Source of the DNA: Geobacter argillaceus
GTDB taxonomy: Bacteria > Desulfobacterota > Desulfuromonadia > Geobacterales > DSM-12255
Reading direction: 5' to 3'
DNA: 64,000 bases
NCBI RefSeq assembly: GCF_007830735.1
Contig: NZ_VLLN01000004.1
Location: forward strand, 124,001-188,000
The position numbers were made by a program, and so were the translations under genes. The notes beneath the pieces were generated by a model, which worked only from the letters and a program-made list of their open reading frames with translations, was not told where the DNA came from and did no database searches. Below are positions 52,077-60,655 of this stretch, piece by piece (position 1 is the stretch's first letter; the number at the start of each line of letters is the position of its first letter).

Positions 52077-52113
52077 AACGCCCCTTCTCGTTCGATGATG
52101 AGAAGGGGCGTTC
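52077..52113 (-). terminator. Expression-platform terminator of the SAM riboswitch
   Basis: On the minus strand AACGCCCCTTCTC pairs with GAGAAGGGGCGTT and runs into T6. It ends ten bases before the metX start. The 3' arm contains the purine-rich AGGGGCG that could also serve as ribosome-binding site. Confidence 0.88.
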
Positions 52114-52138
52114 ATGACGTTGGCGGTCTCGTGCTCCC

Positions 52139-52245
52139 ATCTCATCTGTGCCCGTTTCGGGCAGGATTTAGCACCTGGCGTTTCCATAAGGAAACCGGTT
52201 GCTGTGGCTTCGCAGGGCCTTTCCCTCCACCACTCTCGATAAGAC
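52139..52245 (-). promoter_or_regulatory. SAM-I (S-box) riboswitch controlling metX
   Basis: Read on the minus strand the aptamer has CTTATCGAGAGTGGTGGAGG, then the AAAGGCCCTGCGAAGCCACA block, CAGCAACC, the CCAGGTGCTAAATCCTGCCC block and a closing GATGAG that pairs with CTTATC (P1). These are the conserved S-box elements in order. High SAM would favour the terminator at 52077-52113 and shut off metX. Confidence 0.95.
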
Positions 52246-52464
52246 GTGCTGCTATTCGATTGTAGACCGCAGAATACGGAAGGGGTGGCTGTTTGTCAAC
52301 GGCAAATCCACAACTGGCCGGCAGCCCTGGTTGCTCGTTAGCCCTGAGCCCCGGTTTGACTTTGTTCTCCCCCGCTGGTAAGCTTGCCGACAGGCTCGGC
52401 CCCTTGTAAGCCGCTCCGGCTTCGACGGTTCCGGTCCTGATTATATTGAGCAAAGGAGGATTTT

Positions 52465-53328
52465 ATGGGGAAATTCATGCTCCGGCTGGCCATGCTGGCC
52501 ATCTGCGCAACAGCCCTTTCCGGCTGTCTGGTCGGTGAGGGGAAGTATCTGAAGAAGGTCGAGGAGGCCGATGATCTGGCCAGGAACCTGGCTGGACTCC
52601 AGAAACGATACGATGACCTGGCGAGTGACAACCGTAATCTGAAGGCAGAAGTGGAAAAGCTGACCGGTCAGGTGGCCGGGCTGACCAGCGACAAGAACAA
52701 GCTGCTGGCGGATAAAAAGTCTTTGGACAGCGACCTCAAGTCTTCCAAGAGCGAATCGCTCCAGCGGATCGGCGAACTCCGCCAGCGGATCGGTGACCTG
52801 GAAACGGAAAACGGCAAGCTGAAGCAGGACGTGGCCACGCTCCAGAAGGCCAAGGAGGAAAAGGTCCAGGAGGTGAGCAAGACCTATGAACAGCTCCTTG
52901 ACAAGATGAAGAGCGAGATATCCCAGGGGCAGGTAACCATTTCCGAGCTGAAGGGGAAGCTGACGGTCAATATGGTAGATGCCGTCCTGTTCGACTCGGG
53001 CCGGGCGGAAGTCAAGAAAGAAGGGCTGGAGGTCCTCCAGAAGGTGATCGACATCCTGAAGAGCGTGCAGGATAAGGCTATCAGGATCGAAGGGCACACG
53101 GACAATGTCCAGATCGTCGGCAACCTGACGAAGCGGTTCCCAACCAACTGGGAGCTTTCGGCTGGCCGGGCCATCAATGTCGCCCGTTATCTGCAGCAGC
53201 AGGGGATCGATCCGACACTCCTCGCTGCCGTTGCCTACGGCGAGTACAAACCGGTGGCGTCGAATGATACGGACGAGGGGAAGGCGAAGAACCGGCGGAT
53301 CGAGATCATCCTGGTACCCAAAGACTGA
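52465..53328 (+). CDS. OmpA-family lipoprotein with coiled coil
   Basis: The 287-residue protein has a lipobox (LSGC, about residue 20), a long coiled coil (about 30-165, many heptads such as LKAEVEKLTGQVAGLTSDKN) and a C-terminal OmpA/MotB peptidoglycan-binding domain: VNMVDAVLFDSGRAEVKKEG, RIEGHTDNVQI, NWELSAGRAINVARYL, AYGEYKPVASN, NRRIEIIL. It should be anchored in the outer membrane and tie it to the cell wall. AAAGGAGGA precedes ATG 52465. The Smr gene follows 7 bp later. Confidence 0.92.
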   Translation: MGKFMLRLAMLAICATALSGCLVGEGKYLKKVEEADDLARNLAGLQKRYDDLASDNRNLKAEVEKLTGQVAGLTSDKNKLLADKKSLDSDLKSSKSESLQRIGELRQRIGDLETENGKLKQDVATLQKAKEEKVQEVSKTYEQLLDKMKSEISQGQVTISELKGKLTVNMVDAVLFDSGRAEVKKEGLEVLQKVIDILKSVQDKAIRIEGHTDNVQIVGNLTKRFPTNWELSAGRAINVARYLQQQGIDPTLLAAVAYGEYKPVASNDTDEGKAKNRRIEIILVPKD

Positions 53329-53335
53329 TTGCGCG

Positions 53336-54019
53336 ATGAAGAAGACGAAACATACTGAGCAGAAGCCCAAGGAGTTCGCGGCCAAACCGTTTGCGGCGCT
53401 GAAGGGGGTGCAGCCCATAGCGGCGGCTCCGGCCGTCACGAAAACCGCACCGCCGGCACAGCCGCCTGCTGCGGCAACGGACGACAGCGACCTCTTCCTC
53501 AGGGCCATGGCCGATGTCCGGCGATTCGACCGGCCGGCACCGACACCCGAGAAAAGGTCTCCCTCCCAACCGGCGAGCCGGCCGGCGGTCCGCAGGATCG
53601 ACGAGGAGGAGCGGCAGCTCTTTCTGGATACCCTGCAAGGGTTGAAGCTGGACGTTACCTTTCAGGACGGGGCTCTCGACGAGGATGAGAGCGTTCCCGC
53701 ACCCCTGGCCGTGAACCGGATGCGCCAGCTCCGGCGCGGAACGATCAGGATCGACTACGAGCTGGATCTCCACGGCCTTACCCGTGACGAGGCCCTGGAG
53801 GCCCTGGCCCGCTTCATTGGCGGAGCCTTCAACCGGGGGCAGCAGGCGGTGCTGATCATCACCGGTCGGGGGAACAACTCCCCGGGCGAGCCGGTCCTGC
53901 AGCGGGCCGTCACCGGCTGGCTCAGGGGCGATGGGAGGCAGTGCGTGGCCGAGTTTGCCCTGGCTCCCCGGAACCTGGGAGGAGACGGGGCGGTGGTGGT
54001 CTTTCTTAAGGGAAAGTAG
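53336..54019 (+). CDS. Smr-domain protein
   Basis: The 227-residue protein has a charged, disordered, Ala/Pro-rich N-terminal half and a C-terminal Smr (small MutS-related) domain: YELDLHGLTRDEALEALARF, VLIITGRGNNSPGEPVLQRA, then LAPRNLGGDGAVVVFLKGK. DLHG and TGRG are the Smr hallmarks, tied to DNA or RNA endonuclease function. ATG 53336 follows the OmpA stop by 7 bp. A terminator is at 54055-54090. Confidence 0.88.
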   Translation: MKKTKHTEQKPKEFAAKPFAALKGVQPIAAAPAVTKTAPPAQPPAAATDDSDLFLRAMADVRRFDRPAPTPEKRSPSQPASRPAVRRIDEEERQLFLDTLQGLKLDVTFQDGALDEDESVPAPLAVNRMRQLRRGTIRIDYELDLHGLTRDEALEALARFIGGAFNRGQQAVLIITGRGNNSPGEPVLQRAVTGWLRGDGRQCVAEFALAPRNLGGDGAVVVFLKGK

Positions 54020-54054
54020 GCGGCTTCGGCGCAAAGCGGTGGTGAGTTGTTAAC

Positions 54055-54090
54055 AAAACAAGGGGCGGCCATTTGGTCGCCCCTTGTTTT
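54055..54090. terminator. Bidirectional intrinsic terminator
   Basis: A 13-bp stem AAAACAAGGGGCG/CGCCCCTTGTTTT with A4 and T4-5 tracts at its ends. It lies between the Smr gene and the convergent alpha/beta hydrolase gene. Confidence 0.9.
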
Positions 54091-54091
54091 T

Positions 54092-54889
54092 CTATGCCGG
54101 GAGGGTGGCGAGGAACTCCAGCAGTACGCGGTTGAAGAGCTCCGGCTCTTCAAGGTTGACCAGATGCCCGCCACGGGGGATGAGGCGGGCCGTGCAGTTC
54201 GGGAGCCCCTGGGTGAAGGTTTCGGCGGTTGCCGGCGGGGCGGCCTGGTCCTGGACTGCGCTGATGACCAGAGACGGTTGCCGGATGGTGGGGAGGAGCG
54301 GTGTGAAGTCCGGTCGCTCGCGCATGGCCAGCAGCCCTCCGGCCAGACCGCGGGAGCTGGTTGCCGCCATCCAGGAGTAGGCTTCCCGGGCCAGGTCGGG
54401 CTTTTCTTCCGGCGTGCCCGGTGCGAAGAGTACCTGGGTGAAGGCATCGGTAATGACCTGAGGCCCGAATCGCATCACATCCTTGGCCAGGGCCAGGCGT
54501 TGCGCTTTCCCCGCCTCGTCGTCGGCCGTGCTGCGGGTGGTGATGAACAGTGCTGCCCTGACACGCTCGGGAGCCTGCAGCAGCAGCCTCAGAAGAACGT
54601 ATCCTCCCATGGACATGCCGCCAACCACGGCGCGCTCGATTCCCAGGTGATCCAGCAGTTCCAGGATGTCATCCGCGAACAGTTCGATGCGGTACGGGCC
54701 ATCCGGCGCATCGCTGTCGCCGAAGCCACGGAGGTCCGGGGTGATGACCCGGTAGCCGGCAGCTGCGAGGGCTTCTGTCTGGAGCCGCCACATCTTGCGG
54801 CTGAGGGGGAAGCCGTGGATCAGAAGGACGGGCGGCCCGCTGCCAACGTCATCATAGGCCATGCTAATGCCGTTGATCATGGCCTGCAT
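54092..54889 (-). CDS. Alpha/beta-fold hydrolase
   Basis: The 265-residue cytoplasmic protein has the oxyanion region GPPVLLIHGFPLSRKMW, the PDLRGFGDSDAP turn, the nucleophile elbow GGMSMGGYVLL (Ser) and the C-terminal GGHLVNLEEPELF (His). The acid residue is probably Asp in SAVQDQAAPP. It resembles 3-oxoadipate enol-lactonase or haloperoxidase-like hydrolases, but the substrate cannot be fixed. It overlaps the carbonic anhydrase gene by 13 bp, so the two are co-transcribed. Confidence 0.85.
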   Translation of the reverse strand: MQAMINGISMAYDDVGSGPPVLLIHGFPLSRKMWRLQTEALAAAGYRVITPDLRGFGDSDAPDGPYRIELFADDILELLDHLGIERAVVGGMSMGGYVLLRLLLQAPERVRAALFITTRSTADDEAGKAQRLALAKDVMRFGPQVITDAFTQVLFAPGTPEEKPDLAREAYSWMAATSSRGLAGGLLAMRERPDFTPLLPTIRQPSLVISAVQDQAAPPATAETFTQGLPNCTARLIPRGGHLVNLEEPELFNRVLLEFLATLPA

Positions 54890-55470
54890 GATCTGCTTCC
54901 TTGCTGTGCAGAGGTATGTATTGCCTCATATCCGTTGATCACGACTTCCAGGTGTCCGTCATTGGGACAAAAGATTAGACCGTGAATCGGCACGTCTTTG
55001 GGGATGAGCGGGTTCGAGCGGATCTTTTGCACCACGTCGGCAACGTTTTCCTCCGGGCAGCCGAACGCCCCGATCCACTGGGCAAGGTCCGGGACATGGG
55101 TTTCTATTGCCCCGGCGTCAATGCCACGGGCGATCATCTCTTCCTTGAGCCGCTCAGGATCGACGCTTGCCATCCCGCAGTCCTCATGGCCGATGACGAA
55201 CACCTCATCCACCCCCAGCATGAATATGGCCGCCACCAGACTTCTGATGACCCCGCCATGAATGGGATCGACCAGGGTGTTGCCGGCATTTTTGATGACC
55301 TTTGCATCGCCGCGCTGAATTCCCATGGCCGGTTCCAGAAACTCGACGAGGCGGGTGTCCATGCAGGTAAAGATGGCAAATTGCCTTTTCGGGTTTTTGG
55401 GAAGCGGTGGAAAGGCCCCGGGACGAACGAACTTGCGGTTCGCCTCCAGGACGCTATCGAGCAGGGTCAT
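54877..55470 (-). CDS. Beta-class carbonic anhydrase
   Basis: The 197-residue enzyme has the zinc ligands and active site of beta-CAs: FAIFTCMDTRL (Cys and Asp-Arg dyad), VIKNAGN, and VIGHEDCGM (His and Cys). It interconverts CO2 and bicarbonate in the cytoplasm. AGGAGGA precedes ATG 55470; the longer frame to 55764 overlaps the YkgJ gene and is spurious. It is translationally linked to the hydrolase gene behind it. Confidence 0.93.
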   Translation of the reverse strand: MTLLDSVLEANRKFVRPGAFPPLPKNPKRQFAIFTCMDTRLVEFLEPAMGIQRGDAKVIKNAGNTLVDPIHGGVIRSLVAAIFMLGVDEVFVIGHEDCGMASVDPERLKEEMIARGIDAGAIETHVPDLAQWIGAFGCPEENVADVVQKIRSNPLIPKDVPIHGLIFCPNDGHLEVVINGYEAIHTSAQQGSRSCRP

Positions 55471-55528
55471 GGTCTGTTCCTCCTGGCGATGACTGTCGCT
55501 CTTCTTGTAACGTGAAGCGGCTTTTGTG

Positions 55529-56083
55529 TCAATCGTCGCTGAGCGGGGTGAGAAGTATTGCCCGGGCAATGGTGAGTCGATCCCCGCTGTCCGGGTGGGC
55601 TGGGATGTTTTGCAGGAACAGGGCATTGACGGTGGCAAGGGCTTCATTGAGACGTTCGAGCTGAATGACGGCGTTGCCGGGAAGTGAGGCCAGACCCTGA
55701 AAGTTGCGGGGACAGTGGTCCTCGCGGGTGCCGTCAGCTGTTTCCAGCAGGATCGGGAAGCCATGGGTGCGACAGATAAGAGGCCTGGCGTCGTACAGGA
55801 GGCAGGTACTCTCCCTCAGGAGTGGGCAGGGAGCCTCCGGTGTGGTGCTGGCGGCCTCTGCCCGCAGTTCGGTCCGCAGTGGCTCGGCAAGCGCGTTGAC
55901 CGCTTTGGCCAGGGCATACGCCTCCACCGGAAAGAGGGTGAGGTGGCGACAGCAGGCGTCGCAGCCCGGAGCACATTTGATGTGGTTGCCGTAAACAGCG
56001 GCTATCCGCTCGCAGAGGGCATCCACGTTGGCGACCAGGATTCGATAGTTGGCAAGAGCGTCCATGATGATAGTCCGTTTCAT
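55529..56083 (-). CDS. YkgJ-type zinc/iron-chelating cysteine cluster protein
   Basis: The 184-residue protein has the family pattern CAPGCDACCRHLTLFPVEAY, then CPLLRESTCLLYDARPLICR THGFP-type spacing, and DHCPRNF. These cysteines bind a metal or cluster. Function is unknown; an Fe or Zn storage or trafficking role is often suggested. An internal ATG at 56065 is an alternative start. Confidence 0.85.
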   Translation of the reverse strand: MKRTIIMDALANYRILVANVDALCERIAAVYGNHIKCAPGCDACCRHLTLFPVEAYALAKAVNALAEPLRTELRAEAASTTPEAPCPLLRESTCLLYDARPLICRTHGFPILLETADGTREDHCPRNFQGLASLPGNAVIQLERLNEALATVNALFLQNIPAHPDSGDRLTIARAILLTPLSDD

Positions 56084-56149
56084 CCTCAGAGATCGCAGCT
56101 TACCTTGTCCTGCGCGTTAGTGCAAGCGCTCCTCCGGCCGAGAAATGCT

Positions 56150-56179
56150 TTGACAAAGCCCGGAACATTCTTTTAGTAT
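56150..56179 (+). promoter_or_regulatory. Sigma-70-type promoter of the polyprenyl synthase gene
   Basis: TTGACA (56150-56155), an 18-bp spacer and TAGTAT (56174-56179) lie 27 bp before the start codon. Confidence 0.6.
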
Positions 56180-56205
56180 GGCCCAAAATTAAGCGAGGTT
56201 ATGGA

Positions 56206-57174
56206 ATGGATGCGGCTCTTGCCCTGATCGGGGAAGACCTGAAGAATGTGGAACTGCAGTTCAAGAAGGATCTGGAATCCAACGTTCCCCTTATCCGCAA
56301 GGTCGGGGAGTACGTGCTCTCCAGTGGCGGCAAGCGTATCCGGCCTGCTCTCCTCCTCCTTGCCGCGCGTCTCTGCGACTACCGGGGCGGGCGCTCCGTT
56401 CCCCTTGCCAGTGTCATCGAATTTATCCACACCGCCACCCTTCTCCATGACGACGTCGTGGACAGCGCCAACCTGCGGCGCGGTATCGCTTCGGCCAACA
56501 GCCTCTGGGGGAACGAGGCATCTGTTCTGGTCGGCGATTTCCTCTTTTCCAAATCCTTTTCACTCATGGTCGCCGACGGCGATCTGAACATCCTGCGGGT
56601 CCTCTCCGCCGCCACTACCCGGATTGCCGAGGGCGAGGTGCTGCAGCTGGTCTGTACCAGCGATCTGGAGATGACCGAGGAGCGTTACATCGAGGTGGTG
56701 GAGTGCAAGACCGCGATCCTGCTTGCCGCTGCCTGTCAGTCCGGTGCCATACTGGGCAAGGTTTCCCCCGAGCGGGAGGCGGCCCTGGCCGATTTCGGCA
56801 TGAAGCTGGGGATCGCATTCCAACTCATGGACGATACCCTCGACTACGTGGCCAAAGAGGAGGCGTTTGGCAAGAGCATCGGCCACGATCTCGAAGAAGG
56901 CAAGCTGACCCTTCCCTTGATCCACGCCCTGCGGCACTGTGCGCCGGACGAGCGTGATCGTATCGGCGAGGTAATCGTCAAGGACTCCCTGGAAGACGAG
57001 GACTTTGACGATGTCTTCGCCCTTGTCCACACCTATGGGGGGATCGATTATACCGTGCGCCGGGCCGGCAACTACGTGGCAGCCGCAAAGGAGTGCCTGG
57101 CCGGGTTTCCGCCATCACCGGCCAGGGAAGCCCTGTTCAGCCTTGCCGACTACGTGGTCAATCGGGAGCGTTAA
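56206..57174 (+). CDS. Trans-polyprenyl diphosphate synthase (octaprenyl/heptaprenyl type)
   Basis: The 322-residue enzyme adds isopentenyl units to an allylic diphosphate to form the side chain of menaquinone or ubiquinone. The two aspartate-rich motifs are DDVVD (82-86) and DDTLD in QLMDDTLDYV; GGKRIRPALLLLAA binds diphosphate. The bulky residues before the first motif (HTATLLHDD) fit a long-chain product. It follows a good promoter and stands alone. Confidence 0.93.
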   Translation: MDAALALIGEDLKNVELQFKKDLESNVPLIRKVGEYVLSSGGKRIRPALLLLAARLCDYRGGRSVPLASVIEFIHTATLLHDDVVDSANLRRGIASANSLWGNEASVLVGDFLFSKSFSLMVADGDLNILRVLSAATTRIAEGEVLQLVCTSDLEMTEERYIEVVECKTAILLAAACQSGAILGKVSPEREAALADFGMKLGIAFQLMDDTLDYVAKEEAFGKSIGHDLEEGKLTLPLIHALRHCAPDERDRIGEVIVKDSLEDEDFDDVFALVHTYGGIDYTVRRAGNYVAAAKECLAGFPPSPAREALFSLADYVVNRER

Positions 57175-57325
57175 ATCGCCGCTCCCTCCCCGTCAAATAG
57201 CTTATTCCCCCCACTCTCACCCCCCGTCTCCGTGGATTACATACTGTTTTTCCCCCGGTATAGAAGTTGCTATTAATGTTTGTTTAGTAAGGCAATATCA
57301 GGCAATTTTGCCGGAGACAATGCTC

Positions 57326-57580
57326 ATGGAAGAACTCCGACTCGTTCATCAAACGGAAGTCGAGATGAATGGGGACCGTTACACGGTCAAAGTTTTCTGC
57401 CGGGCTGATGGTCGTCACGTTGCCAAGACCCGTTTTGAGGACGACGACATCATCAACGACGGTGATACGCTGGAGGAGGCGCTTGCCAAACACGAGAGCC
57501 TGCTGCCGCTGGCGATCAGTTCCCGCCGGATGATGAAAGAGTTCAGAGGGGTTGTCAACCACCGGGAAGGAAACTCCTGA
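57326..57580 (+). CDS. Small hypothetical protein (84 aa)
   Basis: The frame encodes MEELRLVHQTEVEMNGDRYT, VKVFCRADGRHVAKTRFEDD, then GDTLEEALAKHESLLPLAIS and a short basic end. Composition and codon use look real. GGAG (57313-57316) is better spaced for ATG 57326 than for ATG 57320. I do not recognise the family. It lies about 150 bp past the polyprenyl synthase gene. Confidence 0.7.
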   Translation: MEELRLVHQTEVEMNGDRYTVKVFCRADGRHVAKTRFEDDDIINDGDTLEEALAKHESLLPLAISSRRMMKEFRGVVNHREGNS

Positions 57581-57899
57581 ACGCGGGAAGGTCTTCTTTT
57601 CACAGGAAAAGGTCCTTGCATTCATAGAGGAATTGGCATAATAGTGTCCCATGATATCGGGACCGGTTGTGCGAATTGCTTTACGTGCCTTTTTCATCGC
57701 GGGCATTCCCTTGTTTTGCTACCTGTTCACTCCTCATCTCGCAGCACATGATATCCTTCAACTCTGTTCCTATCCCCCATTCATTACTGCTGCGCTATTA
57801 CCCGCGGCCTTACCGCCACAAGCCTGATCTATGCTCATCACGTGCTGTTCCAGTGGAAGGCTGGATGAAATATCACAATTCCCGGGAGGAACGTATACA
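57581..57899. other. 319-bp gap with a possible small exported peptide
   Basis: No firm gene is seen. A 58-residue frame at 57651-57827 reads MISGPVVRIALRAFFIAGIP, then LFCYLFTPHLAAHD, which looks like a signal-peptide-like N-terminus, but its nearest GAGGA is 19 bases away, so translation is doubtful. GGGAGGA for the next gene lies at 57884-57890. Confidence 0.35.
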
Positions 57900-58433
57900 A
57901 TGAAAAGACTGATTGCACTTTTGCTGGTGATGCTGGCTGTTGTCACTGCCGGTTGCAGCAAGGGTGATGAAAGGGCTAAAGGGAAGTCCTCGGCGGCGAA
58001 AGTCGTCGAAGGGACCATGGCTCCTGACTTTACCGCCAGAGACATGGCCGGTAAGGAGGTGAAACTCTCCGATCTGCGGGGTAAGGTGGCGCTTGTCAAT
58101 TTCTGGGCCACCTGGTGCCCTCCCTGTCGGGAGGAGATCCCTTCCATGGTGAAGTTGAATCAGGCCATGGCCGGCAAGCCGTTCCAGATGCTGGCCCTTT
58201 CCATCGATGAAGGGGGAAAGGGGGCGATCGAGCAGTTTTTTGCCAAGAGTGGCCAGACCCTGCCGGCTTACCTGGACGGCGAGCAGAAGGTGGCCGGCCT
58301 CTATGGAACCACCGGCGTGCCGGAGACCTTTGTGGTGGACAAGAAGGGTGTTATACGTAAAAAAATAATCGGTGGAATGGACTGGAGCGCCCCTGAAGTG
58401 ATAGATTACCTGAACGGCCTGGCTGGGCAGTAG
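57900..58433 (+). CDS. TlpA/ResA-like thioredoxin-fold lipoprotein
   Basis: The 177-residue protein has a lipobox (VTAGC) after MKRLIALLLVMLAV and a TlpA domain with FWATWCPPCREEIP (CPPC active site), SDLRGKVALVN and TGVPETFVVDKKG. It should reduce disulfides, for example of apocytochrome CXXCH sites, outside the inner membrane. GGGAGGA precedes ATG 57900. The CcdA electron donor gene follows 85 bp downstream. Confidence 0.92.
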   Translation: MKRLIALLLVMLAVVTAGCSKGDERAKGKSSAAKVVEGTMAPDFTARDMAGKEVKLSDLRGKVALVNFWATWCPPCREEIPSMVKLNQAMAGKPFQMLALSIDEGGKGAIEQFFAKSGQTLPAYLDGEQKVAGLYGTTGVPETFVVDKKGVIRKKIIGGMDWSAPEVIDYLNGLAGQ

Positions 58434-58458
58434 GGCCGACGTGGTTATCCTAACCCAA

Positions 58459-58491
58459 AGACCATCGAGGTTTCGTAACCCTCGGTGGTCT
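58459..58491. other. Hairpin between the TlpA and ccdA genes
   Basis: AGACCATCGAGG (58459-58470) pairs with CCTCGGTGGTCT (58480-58491), with one G-U pair. There is no U-run, so it is more likely an mRNA-stability element than a terminator. Confidence 0.5.
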
Positions 58492-58518
58492 CGTGCATGT
58501 CATTAGGCGGGAGGCGAC

Positions 58519-59238
58519 GTGGAAGATAACATCAGCTATTTCGGGGCGTTCATTGCCGGCCTCCTGTCGTTCCTTTCCCCCTGCGTTCTCCCGCTTATCC
58601 CCTCCTTTATCACCTACATAACCGGGCTTTCCTTTGCCGACCTGCAGGCCGAGCACCCAACCCATAAGGTGCGTAAGCAGACCATCATTCATACTCTTTT
58701 GTTCATCGCCGGCTTCACGGTGGTCTTCGTCCTGTTGGGGGCATCGGCGACTTTTGTCGGCGGTTTTTTGCAGGAGCACACGACCATCATCCGCCGGGCT
58801 GGCGGTATCCTGATCATTGTCTTCGGTATTCATGTGAGTGGTTTGGTGCCGATTCACCTGCTCCTGGGGGAGAAGCGGGTCACCCTCCACCGTAAGCCGG
58901 CTGGCTTTCTGGGTAGTTTCCTGGTGGGGCTTGCCTTTGCTGCCGGCTGGACCCCCTGCATCGGACCGATCCTCGCCTCCATTCTCATGGTTGCGGCCAC
59001 CGAGGAGACCGTCTACAAGGGGATCGCACTGCTCCTGGTGTACTCGCTGGGGCTCGCCATTCCCTTTTTACTCGCCAGTCTGGCCATGCACCAGTTCATG
59101 GTCTTTTTCAACCGCTTCAAGAAGCATATCCGGATCATGGAGGTCATTACCGGGGTCTTTCTGGTGGTGGTCGGCATCATGATCTTCTCCAACTCACTGT
59201 CGGTGGTGCAGCGCTATTTCATGCGCTTTGCCGAATGA
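58519..59238 (+). CDS. ccdA: CcdA-type cytochrome c biogenesis membrane protein
   Basis: The 239-residue protein has about six membrane helices and the two redox cysteines of the DsbD/CcdA family in LSPCVLPLIP and GWTPCIGPILA. It carries electrons from cytoplasmic thioredoxin to extracytoplasmic thiol carriers such as the TlpA lipoprotein encoded upstream. The GTG at 58519 follows GGAGGCGAC. The pair would support heme attachment to the many CXXCH proteins in this genome. Confidence 0.92.
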   Translation: MEDNISYFGAFIAGLLSFLSPCVLPLIPSFITYITGLSFADLQAEHPTHKVRKQTIIHTLLFIAGFTVVFVLLGASATFVGGFLQEHTTIIRRAGGILIIVFGIHVSGLVPIHLLLGEKRVTLHRKPAGFLGSFLVGLAFAAGWTPCIGPILASILMVAATEETVYKGIALLLVYSLGLAIPFLLASLAMHQFMVFFNRFKKHIRIMEVITGVFLVVVGIMIFSNSLSVVQRYFMRFAE

Positions 59239-59251
59239 GCAGGGGCCTTCC

Positions 59252-59653
59252 ATGAGCATTCACGGCGGAATTCAACTGACGGTTACCGACCTGGATACGA
59301 CCGAAGCCTTTTATGGCGGCATCCTGGAGTTACCGGTTCAGCGGGCTTTGACCGCCCCCGGTGCACCGGAGCATCTGGTCCTTGCTGCGGGCGGGTTCGA
59401 ACTGATCTTTGTCCAGGAGGCAGCCGTTCTCCAGAACCATCCGATTCTGGCCGAGCGGTTCGAATCGTGCCCTCGTGGTATCGGCATGACGCTCCATTTT
59501 CAGGTCAAAGACCTGGACGGTATCTACGAGGCGATTCTGGAAGAGGAGATGGAACTGCTCTATCCCCTGGAACTCAAGCCTTATGGTGTCAAGGAACTCT
59601 GGTGCTTTGACCCGGATGGCTACCTGGTAGTGCTGGAAGAACCGCTGCGCTGA
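59252..59653 (+). CDS. VOC-family (glyoxalase-like) protein
   Basis: The 133-residue protein has one VOC fold: IQLTVTDLDTTEAFYGGILE, the FELIFVQEA strand, MTLHFQVKDLDGIYEAIL and CFDPDGYLVVLEEP. A metal-binding role is possible (His in IHGG and LHF, Glu near the end). The substrate is unknown. It starts 13 bp after ccdA. Confidence 0.85.
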   Translation: MSIHGGIQLTVTDLDTTEAFYGGILELPVQRALTAPGAPEHLVLAAGGFELIFVQEAAVLQNHPILAERFESCPRGIGMTLHFQVKDLDGIYEAILEEEMELLYPLELKPYGVKELWCFDPDGYLVVLEEPLR

Positions 59654-59679
59654 CATTAGATCGGTTGTGGAGGAAGGTG

Positions 59680-60333
59680 TTGGCTTTACGCTGCTTGAAA
59701 ACGATACGGTGCCTGGGCGTTACGGCGCTGCTGCTCCATCTGCTGGTTGCCGACTCCTCGGCGTTCTGCTTCGAGGAGGCGGGCTCCTTGTACGGCATCA
59801 ATCCGCTGATCCTGCGGGCAATTGCAAAGGTCGAATCCAACTTCAATCCCGGCGCGCTCCATCGGAACACCAATGGCACCTACGATTTCGGCCTGATGCA
59901 GATCAATTCGAGCTGGGCACCAATCCTGGGCCGGGAGCGCTGGAATCTGCTCGGCGATGCCTGTTACAACACGATGACCGGGAGTTGGATACTGGCCACC
60001 TGCATGAGCAAGTACGGTTACACCTGGAAGGCGATCGGCTGTTACAACAGCCAGACGCCGGAAAGGCGGGATCGATACGCGCAGATGGTCTTCAGGCAAT
60101 TGCAGGGGATCGAGGCCAGTGACCGACGGGCCGAAAAAGCAGCGGGACGCCGCTATGAGGCGACCCCGAGCGACCGGCAGGGTCAAGCGGGGGTGGCCCC
60201 GCCATTTCAGGCGGTGCCTCCGGAGCGGCTGCTCGAACCGCCCGCTGTTCCTCCGGCAGCGGAACAACCGGCCCTTCAGGATACCTCCGTCACGCAGGCG
60301 GCTGCATTGCCGGTCCCCGGAGACGGCTCGTAA
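59680..60333 (+). CDS. Lytic transglycosylase (SLT domain)
   Basis: The protein of 217 residues has a signal peptide (LGVTALLLHLLVADSSA) and an SLT domain: INPLILRAIAKVESNFNPGA (catalytic Glu), TYDFGLMQINSSWAP and WKAIGCYNSQTPE. It should cleave peptidoglycan glycan strands in the periplasm. A Pro/Ala-rich tail follows. TTG 59680 is five bases after GGAGGA; a TTG at 59665 lies before that site. Confidence 0.88.
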   Translation: MALRCLKTIRCLGVTALLLHLLVADSSAFCFEEAGSLYGINPLILRAIAKVESNFNPGALHRNTNGTYDFGLMQINSSWAPILGRERWNLLGDACYNTMTGSWILATCMSKYGYTWKAIGCYNSQTPERRDRYAQMVFRQLQGIEASDRRAEKAAGRRYEATPSDRQGQAGVAPPFQAVPPERLLEPPAVPPAAEQPALQDTSVTQAAALPVPGDGS

Positions 60334-60655
60334 GGAAAACATCCTGACATCCGGGCAACAGATGAATACGTTCTTATCCTGATCGAACGTAAAGGGGAGT
60401 AGTTATCGGCCACCGACAAGGCCGATCCGGGTTCCATCAATACGGTGGAGAACATCGCGGGCTGCGGCCATCCACTCTGCCGACTGCTCCCTACCGCCAC
60501 CTTCCGCCGAAGGATACTCGCTGTAATAGAGGTATTCTGCAGGAGGTGCAGCATGCGAACGCCAAGGCAAACCTTGACCGGGATGCTATTGTATTGAAAT
60601 TGTTTTTCTCATCCACCTCAGTCCTAATATTGTCCTACTTCTCGCCTTTGGCTGT
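60334..60655. other. 322-bp gap with a possible small minus-strand ORF
   Basis: On the minus strand a frame at 60403-60570 reads LPWRSHAAPPAEYLYYSEYP, then AEWMAAARDVLHRIDGTRIG, and ends VGGR. Its composition looks protein-like and it may be a 55-residue gene starting at TTG 60570 or the tail of a lost gene. Nothing else is evident. Confidence 0.35.

Noticed and set aside
54877-55764. Longer carbonic anhydrase reading frame from 55764
   Set aside because: The extension overlaps the YkgJ gene, lacks conservation and precedes the AGGAGGA that serves ATG 55470.
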